Source of the DNA: Planosporangium thailandense
GTDB lineage: Bacteria; Actinomycetota; Actinomycetes; Mycobacteriales; Micromonosporaceae
Length of the DNA stretch: 64,000 bases
Direction of reading: 5' to 3'
NCBI RefSeq assembly: GCF_011947195.1
Contig: NZ_JAATVY010000003.1
Span: 1 to 64,000 of the forward strand
In this document: piece by piece, positions 45,642-54,889 of the stretch
How positions within the stretch are numbered: position 1 is the first letter of the stretch
How the letters are laid out: the number at the start of each line of letters is the position of its first letter
Translations under genes and position numbers: made by a program
Notes under the pieces: generated by a model
What the model saw: the letters and a program-made list of their open reading frames with translations, nothing else
What the model was told of the DNA's origin: nothing
Database searches by the model: none

Positions 45642-46598
45642 CTAGGCGGCCCGGTCCCGGAAGGTCGTCCGGTATGCCTGGGGCGTGGCGCCGACCCGGC
45701 GGACGAAGTGGTGGCGCAGCATCGCGGCGGTGCCGAAGCCGGCCCGGGTGGCGATCGCGTCCACGCCGAGGTCGGTGTCCTCCAGCAGTCGGCGCGCGAG
45801 CAGCACCCGCTGGGTGGTCAGCCAGTCGTGTGGGGTGGCGCCGGTCTCGGCCCGGAAGCGGCGGGCGAACGTACGCGTGGACATGTGCGCCCGGGCGGCC
45901 AACGACTCGATCGTGTGGTCGGCGTCGAGCGTCGTGACCAACCACGACAGCAGCGGCTCCAGGGTCGGTGCGTCGGCGGTACGCGGTAGCGGCGCCTCCA
46001 CGTACTGCGCCTGGCCGCCGTCGCGGTGCGGTGGCACGACCATGCGCCGGGCCAGCGCCGTAGCGACTCCCGCGCCGTGCTCCTGGCGGACCAGATGCAG
46101 GCACAGGTCGATGCCGGCCGCCGTACCGGCGCTGGTGAGGATGTTGTCCTCGGCCACGTAGAGCACGTTCGGGTCGATCCGGGCCCTGGGGTGGCGCCGG
46201 GCGAGCTCGTCGGCGAACCGCCAGTGGGTCGTGGCGCGCCGGCCGTCCAGCAGCCCCGCCTCCGCGAGCAGGAAGGCGCCGGAGCAGACCGACAGCACGT
46301 ATGCGCCCCGGTCGGCGGCCCGCCGGAGCGCGGCGGTCACCGGCGGCGGCGCGGCGGTTCCGACCGGGTGGGCGGGCACGGCGACCAGGTCGGCCCGGTC
46401 GACCGGGCCGAGATCGGCGGTGGGGGTCAGTAGCCACCCCGAGGGGGTGCGCACCGGCGCGCCGTCGGGCGAGCACGTGTCGAACACGTAGCCGGGGAAG
46501 CCGTCGGCGGTCCGGTCGGTGCCGAAGACCTCGCAGAGCACACCCAGCTCGAACGGCGCGACGCCGTCGAGCACGATCACCGCGACCCGGTTCAGCAT
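45642..46598 (-). CDS. GlxA-type AraC-family regulator
   Basis: This 318-residue protein has an N-terminal DJ-1/PfpI domain (VAVIVLDGVAPFELGVLCEVFG; nucleophile-elbow-like LSVCSGAFLLAEAGLL) and a C-terminal AraC DNA-binding domain (SLAARAHMSTRTFARRFRAE, then RRLLEDTDLGVDAIATRAGFG). It faces ggt tail to tail with 9 bp between stops and might respond to an amine or amino-acid signal; that is inference. TACGCT lies 6 nt before the ATG. Confidence 0.9.
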   Translation of the reverse strand: MLNRVAVIVLDGVAPFELGVLCEVFGTDRTADGFPGYVFDTCSPDGAPVRTPSGWLLTPTADLGPVDRADLVAVPAHPVGTAAPPPVTAALRRAADRGAYVLSVCSGAFLLAEAGLLDGRRATTHWRFADELARRHPRARIDPNVLYVAEDNILTSAGTAAGIDLCLHLVRQEHGAGVATALARRMVVPPHRDGGQAQYVEAPLPRTADAPTLEPLLSWLVTTLDADHTIESLAARAHMSTRTFARRFRAETGATPHDWLTTQRVLLARRLLEDTDLGVDAIATRAGFGTAAMLRHHFVRRVGATPQAYRTTFRDRAA

Positions 46599-46604
46599 GC
46601 GGTC

Positions 46605-46610
46605 AGCGTA
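46605..46610 (-). promoter_or_regulatory. Leaderless -10 box of the GlxA-type regulator
   Basis: TACGCT on the minus strand is 6 nt before the ATG at 46598. Confidence 0.55.
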
Positions 46611-46739
46611 CCCGAGTAGTGGCAGGAAATCGATGCACTATGGCTTTTCTGCCACTGTCGGGCCTGCGTACGGCGAGGGAAGCTTCTGATAACTCCGGTG
46701 CGCACCGGCCAAGACCACGGATGGAAGGTGTTGGCCGCC

Positions 46740-46880
46740 ATGAGCCTGCTCGTACTGCTTGCTTTTCTGCTTCTCCTCGCCGTCGCCGCGGCCGCGGGCC
46801 TGACGGTCGACAGCCGCGACGGCGCCGACTGGGCCGCGACGGTCGACGGCCGACGGCAGCCGCCCGGTTCCTCTATGTGA
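46740..46880 (+). CDS. Small single-pass membrane protein
   Basis: This 46-residue protein has one hydrophobic helix (MSLLVLLAFLLLLAVAAAAG) followed by a short polar tail (DSRDGADWAATVDGRRQPP). GGAAGG lies 12 nt upstream of the ATG, a long spacing. In-frame GTG codons at 46728 and 46698 are alternatives. The function is unknown. It lies directly before hpt and may be transcribed with it. Confidence 0.5.
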   Translation: MSLLVLLAFLLLLAVAAAAGLTVDSRDGADWAATVDGRRQPPGSSM

Positions 46881-46951
46881 CGGTATGCGTGACCGGTGCG
46901 GTCGGTCCGCTTACGTGGTACCCCGGCTTCGGCCGGCTTCCGGGCATGCGG

Positions 46952-46957
46952 CAGGCT
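46952..46957 (+). promoter_or_regulatory. Possible leaderless -10 box of hpt
   Basis: CAGGCT is 7 nt before the ATG at 46965. It has a C in place of the first T. Confidence 0.4.
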
Positions 46958-46964
46958 GGTCGCC

Positions 46965-47537
46965 ATGGCCGAGGGCAACTGGCATGCCGCCGACATCGAC
47001 CGGGTGATCGTCGGTGAGGATCAGATTCGCGACAAGGTCGACGAGCTCGCCAAACAGGTGGCCGCCGACTACGCGACGGCGGACTCCGTGCTACTGGTGG
47101 GCGTGCTGAAGGGTGCCGTGATGTTCATGGCAGACTTCGCTCGCGCACTGGGCCGGCATGGGCCGCCGGTGGAGATGGAGTTCATGGCCGTCTCGTCGTA
47201 CGGCCAGGGCACGACCTCGTCCGGGGTCGTGCGCATCCTCAAAGACCTCGACAGCGACATCGCGGGCCGCCACGTCATCGTCGTGGAGGACATCGTCGAC
47301 TCCGGACTCACCCTGTCCTGGCTGATGAAGTACCTCCAGAGTCGGCGGGCGGCCTCCGTCGAGGTGGTGGCGCTCCTGCGCAAGCCGGATGCGGTCAAGG
47401 TGACGGTCCCCGTCAAGTACGTCGGCTTCGACATCCCGAACGAGTTCGTCGTCGGGTACGGGCTGGACTACAGCGAGCGGTACCGCGAAGTGCCCTACGT
47501 CGGGGTGCTGCGCAAGAGCGTGTACGCCCAGAGCTGA
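46965..47537 (+). CDS. hpt: Hypoxanthine phosphoribosyltransferase
   Basis: This 190-residue purine salvage enzyme has the PRPP-binding loop VVEDIVDSGLTLSWL, the flexible-loop SSYGQGTTSSG region and the GFDIPNEFVVGYGLDY C-terminal motif that binds the base. It converts hypoxanthine or guanine plus PRPP to IMP or GMP. Start at 46965 fits the family length. It precedes ftsH, as in mycobacterial order. Confidence 0.96.
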   Translation: MAEGNWHAADIDRVIVGEDQIRDKVDELAKQVAADYATADSVLLVGVLKGAVMFMADFARALGRHGPPVEMEFMAVSSYGQGTTSSGVVRILKDLDSDIAGRHVIVVEDIVDSGLTLSWLMKYLQSRRAASVEVVALLRKPDAVKVTVPVKYVGFDIPNEFVVGYGLDYSERYREVPYVGVLRKSVYAQS

Positions 47538-47791
47538 ACCGGCATTTCGGACTTGCGCCGCAATTCTCCGCAGGTAACTGGTTTCAACCCGGATTCGGTG
47601 GTTAGGGAACGGCCCACCACCTCTCCGGCGGAGACGGTGCTCGTCCGCGTCGCTTGCTAACACGGTGTACCGTCGAATAACCAGCGTCCCGCTGATGTGG
47701 CGGGCGCGGCCTCGCGTCGATACCGACCCGGCGTGAGCACTGTCTTCTGGGATCAGGAGGTGCCGGGCGCCGCACCGCGCCCGACAACGAT
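47538..47791. other. Spacer and leader before ftsH
   Basis: About 250 bp contain no gene. AGGAGGT (47754-47760) is the only strong ribosome-site sequence, but it lies 31 nt before the ATG at 47792, which is unusually far. No in-frame alternative start exists between them. Confidence 0.5.
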
Positions 47792-49822
47792 ATGGAACGG
47801 ACCCGTTTCTTCCGCCGGCCAGTGGTCTGGTTCATCATTGTGATCCTCGGTGCCATTGCGGCGAGCACACTCTTCACCGGTGGGGCCACCTACAAGAAGG
47901 TCGACACCGCTCGGGCTCTCGCCGAGCTGCAGTCGGGCAACGTGAAGAAGGTCCTGGTCGAGGACAAGGAACAGACCATCGACCTGGACCTGAAGCAGAA
48001 GGTCGACAACACCGACAAGATCCAGGCGCAGGTTCCCGCCCTCGCCATGGGCACCATCTACAACGAGCTGAACACCCTGAAGTCCCAGGACAAGATCGCT
48101 AGCTGGGACACCAAGGTGACCAAGGACAGCGTCGTTGTCGGCCTGCTGTTCAACCTGCTGCCGATCGGCGTGCTCGTCGTCCTCCTGCTGCTGTTCATGT
48201 CGCAGATGCAGGGCGGTGGCTCGCGCGTTCTCAACTTCGGCAAGTCCAAGGCGAAGCTGATCTCCAAGGACACGCCCAAGACGACGTTCGCCGACGTGGC
48301 GGGCGCCGACGAGGCGGTCGAGGAGCTGCACGAGATCAAGGACTTCCTCCAGGCTCCGGCGAAGTACCAGGCGCTCGGCGCGAAGATCCCGAAGGGCGTT
48401 CTGCTCTACGGCCCGCCCGGCACCGGTAAGACGCTGCTGGCCCGTGCTGTCGCCGGCGAGGCGGGCGTGCCGTTCTACTCGATCTCCGGGTCGGACTTCG
48501 TCGAGATGTTCGTCGGTGTCGGCGCCTCCCGGGTCCGCGACCTGTTCGAGCAGGCCAAGACCAACGCCCCGGCGATCGTCTTCGTCGACGAGATCGACGC
48601 GGTCGGCCGCCACCGTGGCGCCGGCCTCGGCGGTGGTCACGACGAGCGCGAGCAGACCCTCAACCAGCTGCTCGTCGAGATGGACGGCTTCGACACCAAG
48701 GGCGGGGTCATCCTGATCGCCGCCACCAACCGGCCCGACATCCTCGACCCGGCGCTGCTGCGCCCCGGCCGTTTCGACCGGCAGATCGCGGTCGACCGCC
48801 CGGACATGGAGGGCCGCAAGGCGATCCTGCGGGTGCACGCCAAGGGCAAGCCGTTCGCTCCCGACGTCGACCTCGACTCGGTCGCCCGGCGTACCCCCGG
48901 CTTCACCGGCGCCGACCTGGCCAACGTCATCAACGAAGCGGCCCTGCTCGCCGCCCGGCTGGACAAGCGGGCGATCAGCAACGACCTGCTCGAAGAGGCG
49001 ATCGACCGCGTCATTGCCGGCCCCGAGCGCCGTACCCGCGTGATGAGCGAGCACGAGAAGAAGGTCACCGCCTACCACGAGGGCGGTCACGCCCTGGTCG
49101 CCTGGGCGCTTCCGCACGCCGCGCCGGTGCACAAGGTGACGATCCTGTCCCGCGGCCGGTCGCTGGGCCACACGCTGGTGCTGCCGACCGAGGACAAGTA
49201 CACCCAGACCAGGTCCGAGCTGATCGACACCCTGGCGTACGCGCTGGGCGGCCGGGCCGCCGAGGAGCTCGTCTTCCACGAGCCGACCACCGGCGCGGGC
49301 AACGACATCGAGAAGGCGACGAGCGTCGCCCACGCGATGGTCACCGAGTACGGCATGAGCTCGCGGCTGGGTGCCGTGAAGTACGGGCAGAACGACGGCG
49401 AGCCGTTCCTCGGCCGCACCATGGGCCACGAGCGCAACTACTCGGAGAAGGTCGCCGCCGACATCGACGCCGAGGTCCGCGGGCTGATCGAACTGGCGCA
49501 CGACGAGGCGTGGGAGATCCTGGTCGAGTACCGGGACGTTCTCGACAGCATCGTCGAAGAGCTGATGGAGAAGGAAACGATCTCCCAGACGGACATGGCT
49601 CGGATCTGCGCCCGCGTGGTCAAGCGGCCGCCGATGGCCCCGTACAGCGGCAACGGCAAGCGCCGCCACCGGGATTTCCCGGCCGTGCCGACCACCGAGC
49701 TGGACGCCCTGCGCAAGCCGGCCGTGACGGGTGGGGACGACTCCGAGGAGGCGCGCGCGGGCGCCGCCGGTGGGGATTCCCCATTCTCGGCCGATAGATC
49801 GAACGGGGATGGCACGAACTGA
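47792..49822 (+). CDS. ftsH: ATP-dependent zinc metalloprotease FtsH
   Basis: This 676-residue membrane protease has two membrane helices (about 10-30 and 115-140) around a small outer domain, and an AAA module with Walker A GPPGTGKT near 208, Walker [10 protein letters not shown] and the second region of homology [19 protein letters not shown]. The zinc protease motif HEGGHA is near 430. It degrades misfolded and regulatory membrane proteins. The C-terminal 60 residues are a variable charged tail. It is followed by folE as in mycobacteria. Confidence 0.97.
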   Translation: MERTRFFRRPVVWFIIVILGAIAASTLFTGGATYKKVDTARALAELQSGNVKKVLVEDKEQTIDLDLKQKVDNTDKIQAQVPALAMGTIYNELNTLKSQDKIASWDTKVTKDSVVVGLLFNLLPIGVLVVLLLLFMSQMQGGGSRVLNFGKSKAKLISKDTPKTTFADVAGADEAVEELHEIKDFLQAPAKYQALGAKIPKGVLLYGPPGTGKTLLARAVAGEAGVPFYSISGSDFVEMFVGVGASRVRDLFEQAKTNAPAIVFVDEIDAVGRHRGAGLGGGHDEREQTLNQLLVEMDGFDTKGGVILIAATNRPDILDPALLRPGRFDRQIAVDRPDMEGRKAILRVHAKGKPFAPDVDLDSVARRTPGFTGADLANVINEAALLAARLDKRAISNDLLEEAIDRVIAGPERRTRVMSEHEKKVTAYHEGGHALVAWALPHAAPVHKVTILSRGRSLGHTLVLPTEDKYTQTRSELIDTLAYALGGRAAEELVFHEPTTGAGNDIEKATSVAHAMVTEYGMSSRLGAVKYGQNDGEPFLGRTMGHERNYSEKVAADIDAEVRGLIELAHDEAWEILVEYRDVLDSIVEELMEKETISQTDMARICARVVKRPPMAPYSGNGKRRHRDFPAVPTTELDALRKPAVTGGDDSEEARAGAAGGDSPFSADRSNGDGTN

Positions 49823-49950
49823 CCACCGTATCGGGCCCGACGCCGTCGGGCAGCTGCACTGAGCCCGAGTCCGACAGCTCGGTCGATTACGACGAATCGC
49901 TCGACTACCTGGCCGCCCGTCTCGTCAACGGGCGGCTGGGTGGTACGAGC

Positions 49951-50526
49951 GTGGAAAAGGCTGTCGACCTGCCGCGGATCGAGGCAGCTGTCCGGGAGAT
50001 CTTGCTCGCGGTCGGCGAGGACCCGGATCGGGACGGCCTCAAGCGCACGCCGGCCCGGGTCGCGCGGGCGTACGCCGAGCTGTTCGCCGGGCTGCGGGTC
50101 GACCCGGCCCAGGTGCTCACCACGACCTTCGAAGCCAATCACGAAGAAATGGTGCTCGTCCGTGACATCGAGGTGATGAGCCTCTGCGAGCACCACCTGC
50201 TGCCGTTCCACGGGGTGGCCCACATCGGCTACATCCCGGGGGCGGATGGGCGGATCACCGGTCTGTCGAAGCTGGCCCGGCTGGTCGAGGTGTACGCCCG
50301 GCGGCCGCAGGTGCAGGAGCGGCTCACGACCCAGATCGCCGAGCTTCTGATGAAGCAGCTCGAACCGCGTGGTGTGATCGCGGTGCTGGAGTGCGAGCAC
50401 ATGTGCATGGCGATGCGCGGCGTCCAGAAGGGCGGCTCGCGCACCATCACGTCCGCCGTTCGCGGGCTGCTCCGCGACGACGCGAAGACCCGCGCCGAGG
50501 CGATGAGCCTGATCCTGCAGCGCTGA
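49951..50526 (+). CDS. folE: GTP cyclohydrolase I
   Basis: This protein of at least 191 residues catalyses the first step of folate synthesis, GTP to dihydroneopterin triphosphate. It shows the zinc ligands in [10 protein letters not shown] and [11 protein letters not shown], the [20 protein letters not shown] core and [16 protein letters not shown] at 49951 is the first standard start, but the frame is open and protein-like back to at least 49880 ([17 protein letters not shown]). A CTG at 49819 overlaps the ftsH stop as CTGA and may be the true start, giving 235 residues. The operon continues from ftsH. Confidence 0.93.
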   Translation: MEKAVDLPRIEAAVREILLAVGEDPDRDGLKRTPARVARAYAELFAGLRVDPAQVLTTTFEANHEEMVLVRDIEVMSLCEHHLLPFHGVAHIGYIPGADGRITGLSKLARLVEVYARRPQVQERLTTQIAELLMKQLEPRGVIAVLECEHMCMAMRGVQKGGSRTITSAVRGLLRDDAKTRAEAMSLILQR

Positions 50527-50538
50527 CTCCGATTTTCA

Positions 50539-50584
50539 ATCTTGGGGAGTTTGACGCCGAATACGGTGTCAAACTCCCCAAGAT
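50539..50584. terminator. Hairpin after folE
   Basis: A perfect 17-bp inverted repeat (arms ATCTTGGGGAGTTTGAC and GTCAAACTCCCCAAGAT) with a 12-nt loop lies 13 bp after folE. It is less GC-rich than its surroundings, with a T-rich stretch after it, and probably ends the ftsH-folE transcript. Confidence 0.8.
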
Positions 50585-50770
50585 CTTTCTTGTTGCCGGT
50601 TAGCGCAACCGCGACCCGGCAGTACGGCCTTGATCCGGTACGGGTGTGGAAAGCTACCCACCGGCTGAATCGAAGCGCCTCGACGTTTGGGGGTGATGCG
50701 CGGGGTTTCCCACTGTTGATCGGCACATTGTCGGTGCTGGCTTGTTTCCGTAGTTCGGGGAGGAATGCGG

Positions 50771-52441
50771 ATGAAGATCCTGCTGCTCGTGTCGAGCTTC
50801 AACGGCCTCACGCAACGTACCTGGTGTGCTCTCCGCGAATCCGGCCACGACGTAGGTGTCGAACTGGCCGTCGACGAATCCACCATGATCAGCGGCGTCG
50901 AAGCCGCCAAACCGGATCTCGTACTCTGCACCTTCCTCAAGCAACGCGTCCCGGCCCGAATCTGGCAGGCCTGGCGAACCATCATCATCCACCCCGGCCC
51001 GGTCGGCGACCGTGGCCCGTCCTCACTGGACCACGCGATCATGAAGGGCGTACCCGTGTGGGGCGTCACCGCGCTCCAGGCCGTGGAAGAAATGGACGCC
51101 GGCCCGATCTGGGCCACCCGTACCTTCCCGATGCCCGCCGAAGCGCCCCGCAAGTCGGTCCTCTACAACGGTCCGGTCGCGGACGCGGCGCTGGAGTGCG
51201 TACGCGAAGTCGTCGACAAAGCGGCCGACCCGGCGTTCTCGCCGACACCGCTCGTCGCCGCGCCCAGGCCGGTACCCGGCACGGGGTTCGAACCCCTCCT
51301 GCGCCTGGAGGACCGGGCGTTCGGCTGGGACGACGACCCGGAGATCATCGTGCGGCGTATCCGTGCCGCCGACGGCTTCCCCGGGGTACGGACGGAGGTC
51401 GCCGGCGTTGCGGTCAACGCCTTCGACGCCTACCCAGGGGACCGGGCTGGACGACCCGGCGAGGTGCTCGCCCACCACGAGGGTTCCGTGCTTGTCGGTA
51501 CCGGACGCGGCAGCGTCTGGCTCGGCCATCTGAAGAGACCGGGCGGGGTCAAACTACCCGCGACGATGGTGCTGCGGGGCAGGCTTCGCGGGATACCCAG
51601 GGCGAAGACAGGGCCGTACCAGCAGGTCAGATACGAACGTCAGGACGACATCGGCGTCCTGACGTTCTGTTTTTACAACGGCGCGATGTCCACCCGGCAG
51701 TGCCGGCACCTCGCCGCCGGCCTGCGGTACGCGTTGAGCCAGGACACGCGGGTACTCGTGGTCCGCAGCGACGACTCCGTTTACAGCAACGGGATCCACC
51801 TGGGCGTCATCGAGGCCGCCGCGGACCCGGCCGGCGAAGCGTGGGCCAACATCCGGGAGATCAATGCGGTCTGCCGGCGCATCATCACCGCGTCCAACCA
51901 GACCGTCATCTCCGCGTACGCCGGAAACGCCGGCGCCGGCGGGGCGATGCTGGGGCTCGGGGCCGATGTCCTGGTCGCCCGCGCCGGTGTCGTGCTCAAT
52001 CCGTACTACGACATGGGGCTGTTCGGCTCCGAACTGCATACGTACACGCTGCCGCTGCGGGTGGGCGCCGACATGGCCGCACGGCTGACCAGCCAACGTC
52101 TACCCGTGGACGCGGTACAGGCGCGCTCGATCGGTTTGATCGACGAGGTCGGGCCACGGGAGCCGGAGGAGTTCGCCGGCTGGCTGCACGACATCGCCGT
52201 CGAGCAGAGCGACGCCCGCCCATGGCGGTCCACATTGGAGGCAAAGGCCGAGCGGGTCCGGACGGCGACCAGACCGCTGTCCTACTACGAGATCAGAGAA
52301 CTGGCCGAGATGGCCAGCGACATGTTCAACGACCGGAACGGGTTCGCGGCCGCCCGGCACCGCTTCATCTACAAGGAGAAGCCGGACAGTACGCCGGCGA
52401 AGCTCGCCCCGCACCGCCAACTCGCGATCGCCGCGGCGTAG
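50771..52441 (+). CDS. hypX: HypX/HoxX-type hydrogenase maturation protein (formyl-folate to CO)
   Basis: This 556-residue protein has an N-terminal formyltransferase-like domain (KILLLVSSFNGLTQRTW; HPGPVGDRGPSSLDHAI, the HypX signature of formyl-THF binding) and a C-terminal enoyl-CoA hydratase-like domain (FYNGAMSTRQCRHL, SNGIHLGVIEAA, SAYAGNAGAGGAMLGLGADV). HypX releases CO from N10-formyl-THF for the NiFe(CN)2CO centre of hydrogenases under oxic conditions. ATG at 50771 fits the GGGGAGGA ribosome site better than the ATG at 50765. No hydrogenase or other hyp gene is in the window. Confidence 0.9.
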   Translation: MKILLLVSSFNGLTQRTWCALRESGHDVGVELAVDESTMISGVEAAKPDLVLCTFLKQRVPARIWQAWRTIIIHPGPVGDRGPSSLDHAIMKGVPVWGVTALQAVEEMDAGPIWATRTFPMPAEAPRKSVLYNGPVADAALECVREVVDKAADPAFSPTPLVAAPRPVPGTGFEPLLRLEDRAFGWDDDPEIIVRRIRAADGFPGVRTEVAGVAVNAFDAYPGDRAGRPGEVLAHHEGSVLVGTGRGSVWLGHLKRPGGVKLPATMVLRGRLRGIPRAKTGPYQQVRYERQDDIGVLTFCFYNGAMSTRQCRHLAAGLRYALSQDTRVLVVRSDDSVYSNGIHLGVIEAAADPAGEAWANIREINAVCRRIITASNQTVISAYAGNAGAGGAMLGLGADVLVARAGVVLNPYYDMGLFGSELHTYTLPLRVGADMAARLTSQRLPVDAVQARSIGLIDEVGPREPEEFAGWLHDIAVEQSDARPWRSTLEAKAERVRTATRPLSYYEIRELAEMASDMFNDRNGFAAARHRFIYKEKPDSTPAKLAPHRQLAIAAA

Positions 52442-52540
52442 CCGGTACCGGCGGGGAGCGGGTGGTCCACTCCCCGCCGGCTCAGCGCTCGTTTCCGCGG
52501 TGGCCGACTCAGAGGCGGTGAAACCAGTGCGGTTTGTCGA

Positions 52541-52546
52541 TAGGCT
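52541..52546 (+). promoter_or_regulatory. Leaderless -10 box of the NTF2-like membrane protein gene
   Basis: TAGGCT is 6 nt before the GTG at 52553. Confidence 0.5.
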
Positions 52547-52552
52547 CGGTCC

Positions 52553-53137
52553 GTGAGCGACGCGCCGAAGCCGCCCGAGCCGTCATACCGGCCGGAGATC
52601 GGCGGTGACACGCCCGATGCTCCGGCTGCCGCGTCCACCGAACCGGGGACCGCATCGGAAGTGCGATCCCCACGTCGCCGTGGGCGTACGGTCGGCATCG
52701 TCCTGGCCGTTGTGCTCGGCGCGCTCGGTGCGCTGTGTGTGGGTGGCGCGGGTGTGGGCTTCTTCTGGTACCGGCAGGTCAGCGAGCCTGACCGCAGCAC
52801 TCCAACCGTGGCGGTGGACCAGTACCTGAACGCGACCTTCATTGCCCGCGACGATGGTCGAGCCCGGCTGTTCACCTGTAAAGCCCCCGAGTCAATCAGC
52901 GAGGCGCAGAGTCTCCTTCACGACGTCCAGCAGAAGGAGCGGCAGTTCGGCGTCCATATCGCAGTGAGCTGGGAATCGCTGAAGGCGTCAACTGCCGGTG
53001 ATTCGGCCACTGTGAATGGCGTCGTGCGGCTCAATACGACGATTCAGGGTAATCCGCAAGAGGAAATCCAGCATTGGCAGTTCGCGGTCTCCCACCGCTC
53101 AGGTTGGCGGGTTTGCGACGCACGCAGGACCGACTGA
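52553..53137 (+). CDS. Single-pass membrane protein with extracytoplasmic NTF2-like domain
   Basis: This 194-residue protein has a Pro/Glu-rich cytoplasmic N-terminus, a RRRGR edge and one helix (VGIVLAVVLGALGALCVGG). The outer domain opens with TPTVAVDQYLNATF and ends with SGWRVCD. Layout and motifs match the protein at 10474-11106, so the two are paralogues. Its stop is 1 bp from the stop of the last gene of the convergent secretion operon. The function is unknown. A VirB8-like role is conceivable from the fold class, but it is on the other strand. Confidence 0.75.
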   Translation: MSDAPKPPEPSYRPEIGGDTPDAPAAASTEPGTASEVRSPRRRGRTVGIVLAVVLGALGALCVGGAGVGFFWYRQVSEPDRSTPTVAVDQYLNATFIARDDGRARLFTCKAPESISEAQSLLHDVQQKERQFGVHIAVSWESLKASTAGDSATVNGVVRLNTTIQGNPQEEIQHWQFAVSHRSGWRVCDARRTD

Positions 53138-53138
53138 C

Positions 53139-53738
53139 CTATTCCAGCCATAGCAGGTGGACGGGCACCTCGAGGGTCTCTGGAACCTTGCCGCTCCACG
53201 CCCACCGGTACCAGTCGAGCTCCCTCGCCACCCGGACACAGATGTCGCCATCGCCGCTTGCGTAGGGCTCGGTCACGGCTCGTAGGTCCCGCTGGTGATC
53301 GCCGCCGTTCGCTCTCACCATGCGTCGACCGGTAAGTGAAGCGACCTCGCGTGCGGGGACCGGACTGCGAGGAGGCGGCGCATCGAGCGACACGAGCCGC
53401 GAGACCAGGTCCGTCGCCGCTCGCCGTCCCGGAGACGGGTCGCTCATCACCGTTTCGACCCACACCCGTTCAACGGGTACCAGCGGAGCGAACGCCTCGA
53501 TCTGTTCCGCCTCCGCCCGGTACCACTCCTGCTCGGGAAGCACCGGCACGTAGGTACGGCTGCCCTGCACCACCGGCGAGTCGGCTCTCATGTCAGCCCG
53601 CCAGCCCAATCCGGGAAAGCCGATGATGACGCGGCGACCGCGGACAGACCGCTGATGCGCGGCGGGCAGCGGCACGACCGGTGCCGGCGATGGTACGGAC
53701 AGGGCCTCGAAATCCCAGTTGGGGAGCGGCTCGGTCAC
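53139..53738 (-). CDS. Unknown protein, last gene of the type IV secretion-like operon
   Basis: This 199-residue protein has no hydrophobic helix or familiar motif. It contains Trp-rich patches (LPNWDFEAL, LPEQEWYRAEAEQIEAF, ARELDWYRWAWSGKVPETL) and ends LEVPVHLLWLE, so it is probably a folded cytosolic protein. The GTG start at 53738 overlaps the stop of the hydrolase gene (GTGA), which ties it to the operon. It may be a chaperone, regulator or substrate; nothing in the sequence decides this. Confidence 0.7.
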   Translation of the reverse strand: MTEPLPNWDFEALSVPSPAPVVPLPAAHQRSVRGRRVIIGFPGLGWRADMRADSPVVQGSRTYVPVLPEQEWYRAEAEQIEAFAPLVPVERVWVETVMSDPSPGRRAATDLVSRLVSLDAPPPRSPVPAREVASLTGRRMVRANGGDHQRDLRAVTEPYASGDGDICVRVARELDWYRWAWSGKVPETLEVPVHLLWLE

Positions 53739-54889
53739 GGCGACGGTGCTCCGCTCGGTGCCGTCACTCCAAGGGGGACGCCCATCTGCTGCATGAACGG
53801 CACCGGGTCGATAGCGCCGTTGTTGCTGGAGTCTCCGTTGAGGTGTACTTCGAAGTGAAGATGCGGCCCGGACGAGTTGCCGCTCGAACCGGAGTAGCCG
53901 ATCAGCTGGCCGGCCGTGACGGTCTGCCCCACCGTGACCTCCGGCCGGCGCACCATGTGGCAGTACCGGGTGATGACGTTGCCGGCGTGCAGGATCTCGA
54001 CGTACCAACCACATCCACCGATCGCTGTTGAGCCGTCGATGTTGCAGCTCCACGGTCCGCCGTTGGACGTATGTGCGTTGCACTCGGCGGTGATGACCAC
54101 TCCGGCCGACGCGGCGTGCACTTCGGTGCCCTTGGCGACGGCGAGGTCGACGCCGAAGTGGCTCGGACGATCGGGAGTGCGGAAGCCCGAGACTATGTGC
54201 GCACTGACCGGGACGGTCCAGCCCGACGCCGAGATTTCGCCGGGGAACACGCACCGCAGATTGACCAGGGATCCCGCCGCACGCGCGGCGCCGTCGGCGA
54301 GCTTGTTGACGATCGACGCCGCGAGGCTCTCGTGTTTGGCGTACGCGTCCGGGTACGCGCTGCGCTGCACCGCTTGTGCCGCGTCGGTCAGCCGCATCTT
54401 GTCCCAGTCGTGAATCGCGACGAGGTGTTCGTAGAACTTCCGGGAGGAGTACTGCGGGTCCATGATCTGCTCAGGCGATCCCCAACCCTGACTCGGTCGT
54501 TGCTGGAACAGACCGAGCGAGTCGTGGTCATTTCTCGCGCCCAGGTAGCCCAGATTCGTCAGTACCGACTCTTGCAGCGCCGTGGCGATGGCGATGACCC
54601 AACCCCGGGGCGGCACGTTCATCTTCTGGCCGACGGCGATGATGGTCGCCGCGTTCCGCATCTGGGCATCGTCGAGCGAGCCGATCCGATCGAACGTGTG
54701 GTTCGGGTCGACGACGAGCCCCTTCTTGCCGCAGTCCGCACCAAAGGCCTGCGAGGTGGTGGACCCGTTCAAGCCGTCCAGGAAGAACGCCGCCGAGCCG
54801 CCGCCGCAGCACAGGAGGGCGAGCGCCGCGGCCAGCGCGACGACCAGGCCGATTCGGGCTCGTCTGGGCTCGTTCGATTCCGCCGTCAT
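53735..54889 (-). CDS. Peptidoglycan hydrolase: lysozyme-like transglycosylase fused to M23 endopeptidase
   Basis: This 384-residue protein has an N-terminal membrane helix (IGLVVALAAALALLCC). A lysozyme-like domain (about 60-185) includes AIATALQES with the likely catalytic Glu and SLGLFQQRPSQGWG. The C-terminal LytM/M23 domain has zinc motifs HFGVDLA and HLHFEVH. Such two-domain wall hydrolases (TcpG, CwlT, Orf14 types) open the wall for conjugation machines of Gram-positive bacteria. Its ATG overlaps the preceding stop (ATGA). Confidence 0.88.
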   Translation of the reverse strand: MTAESNEPRRARIGLVVALAAALALLCCGGGSAAFFLDGLNGSTTSQAFGADCGKKGLVVDPNHTFDRIGSLDDAQMRNAATIIAVGQKMNVPPRGWVIAIATALQESVLTNLGYLGARNDHDSLGLFQQRPSQGWGSPEQIMDPQYSSRKFYEHLVAIHDWDKMRLTDAAQAVQRSAYPDAYAKHESLAASIVNKLADGAARAAGSLVNLRCVFPGEISASGWTVPVSAHIVSGFRTPDRPSHFGVDLAVAKGTEVHAASAGVVITAECNAHTSNGGPWSCNIDGSTAIGGCGWYVEILHAGNVITRYCHMVRRPEVTVGQTVTAGQLIGYSGSSGNSSGPHLHFEVHLNGDSSNNGAIDPVPFMQQMGVPLGVTAPSGAPSP

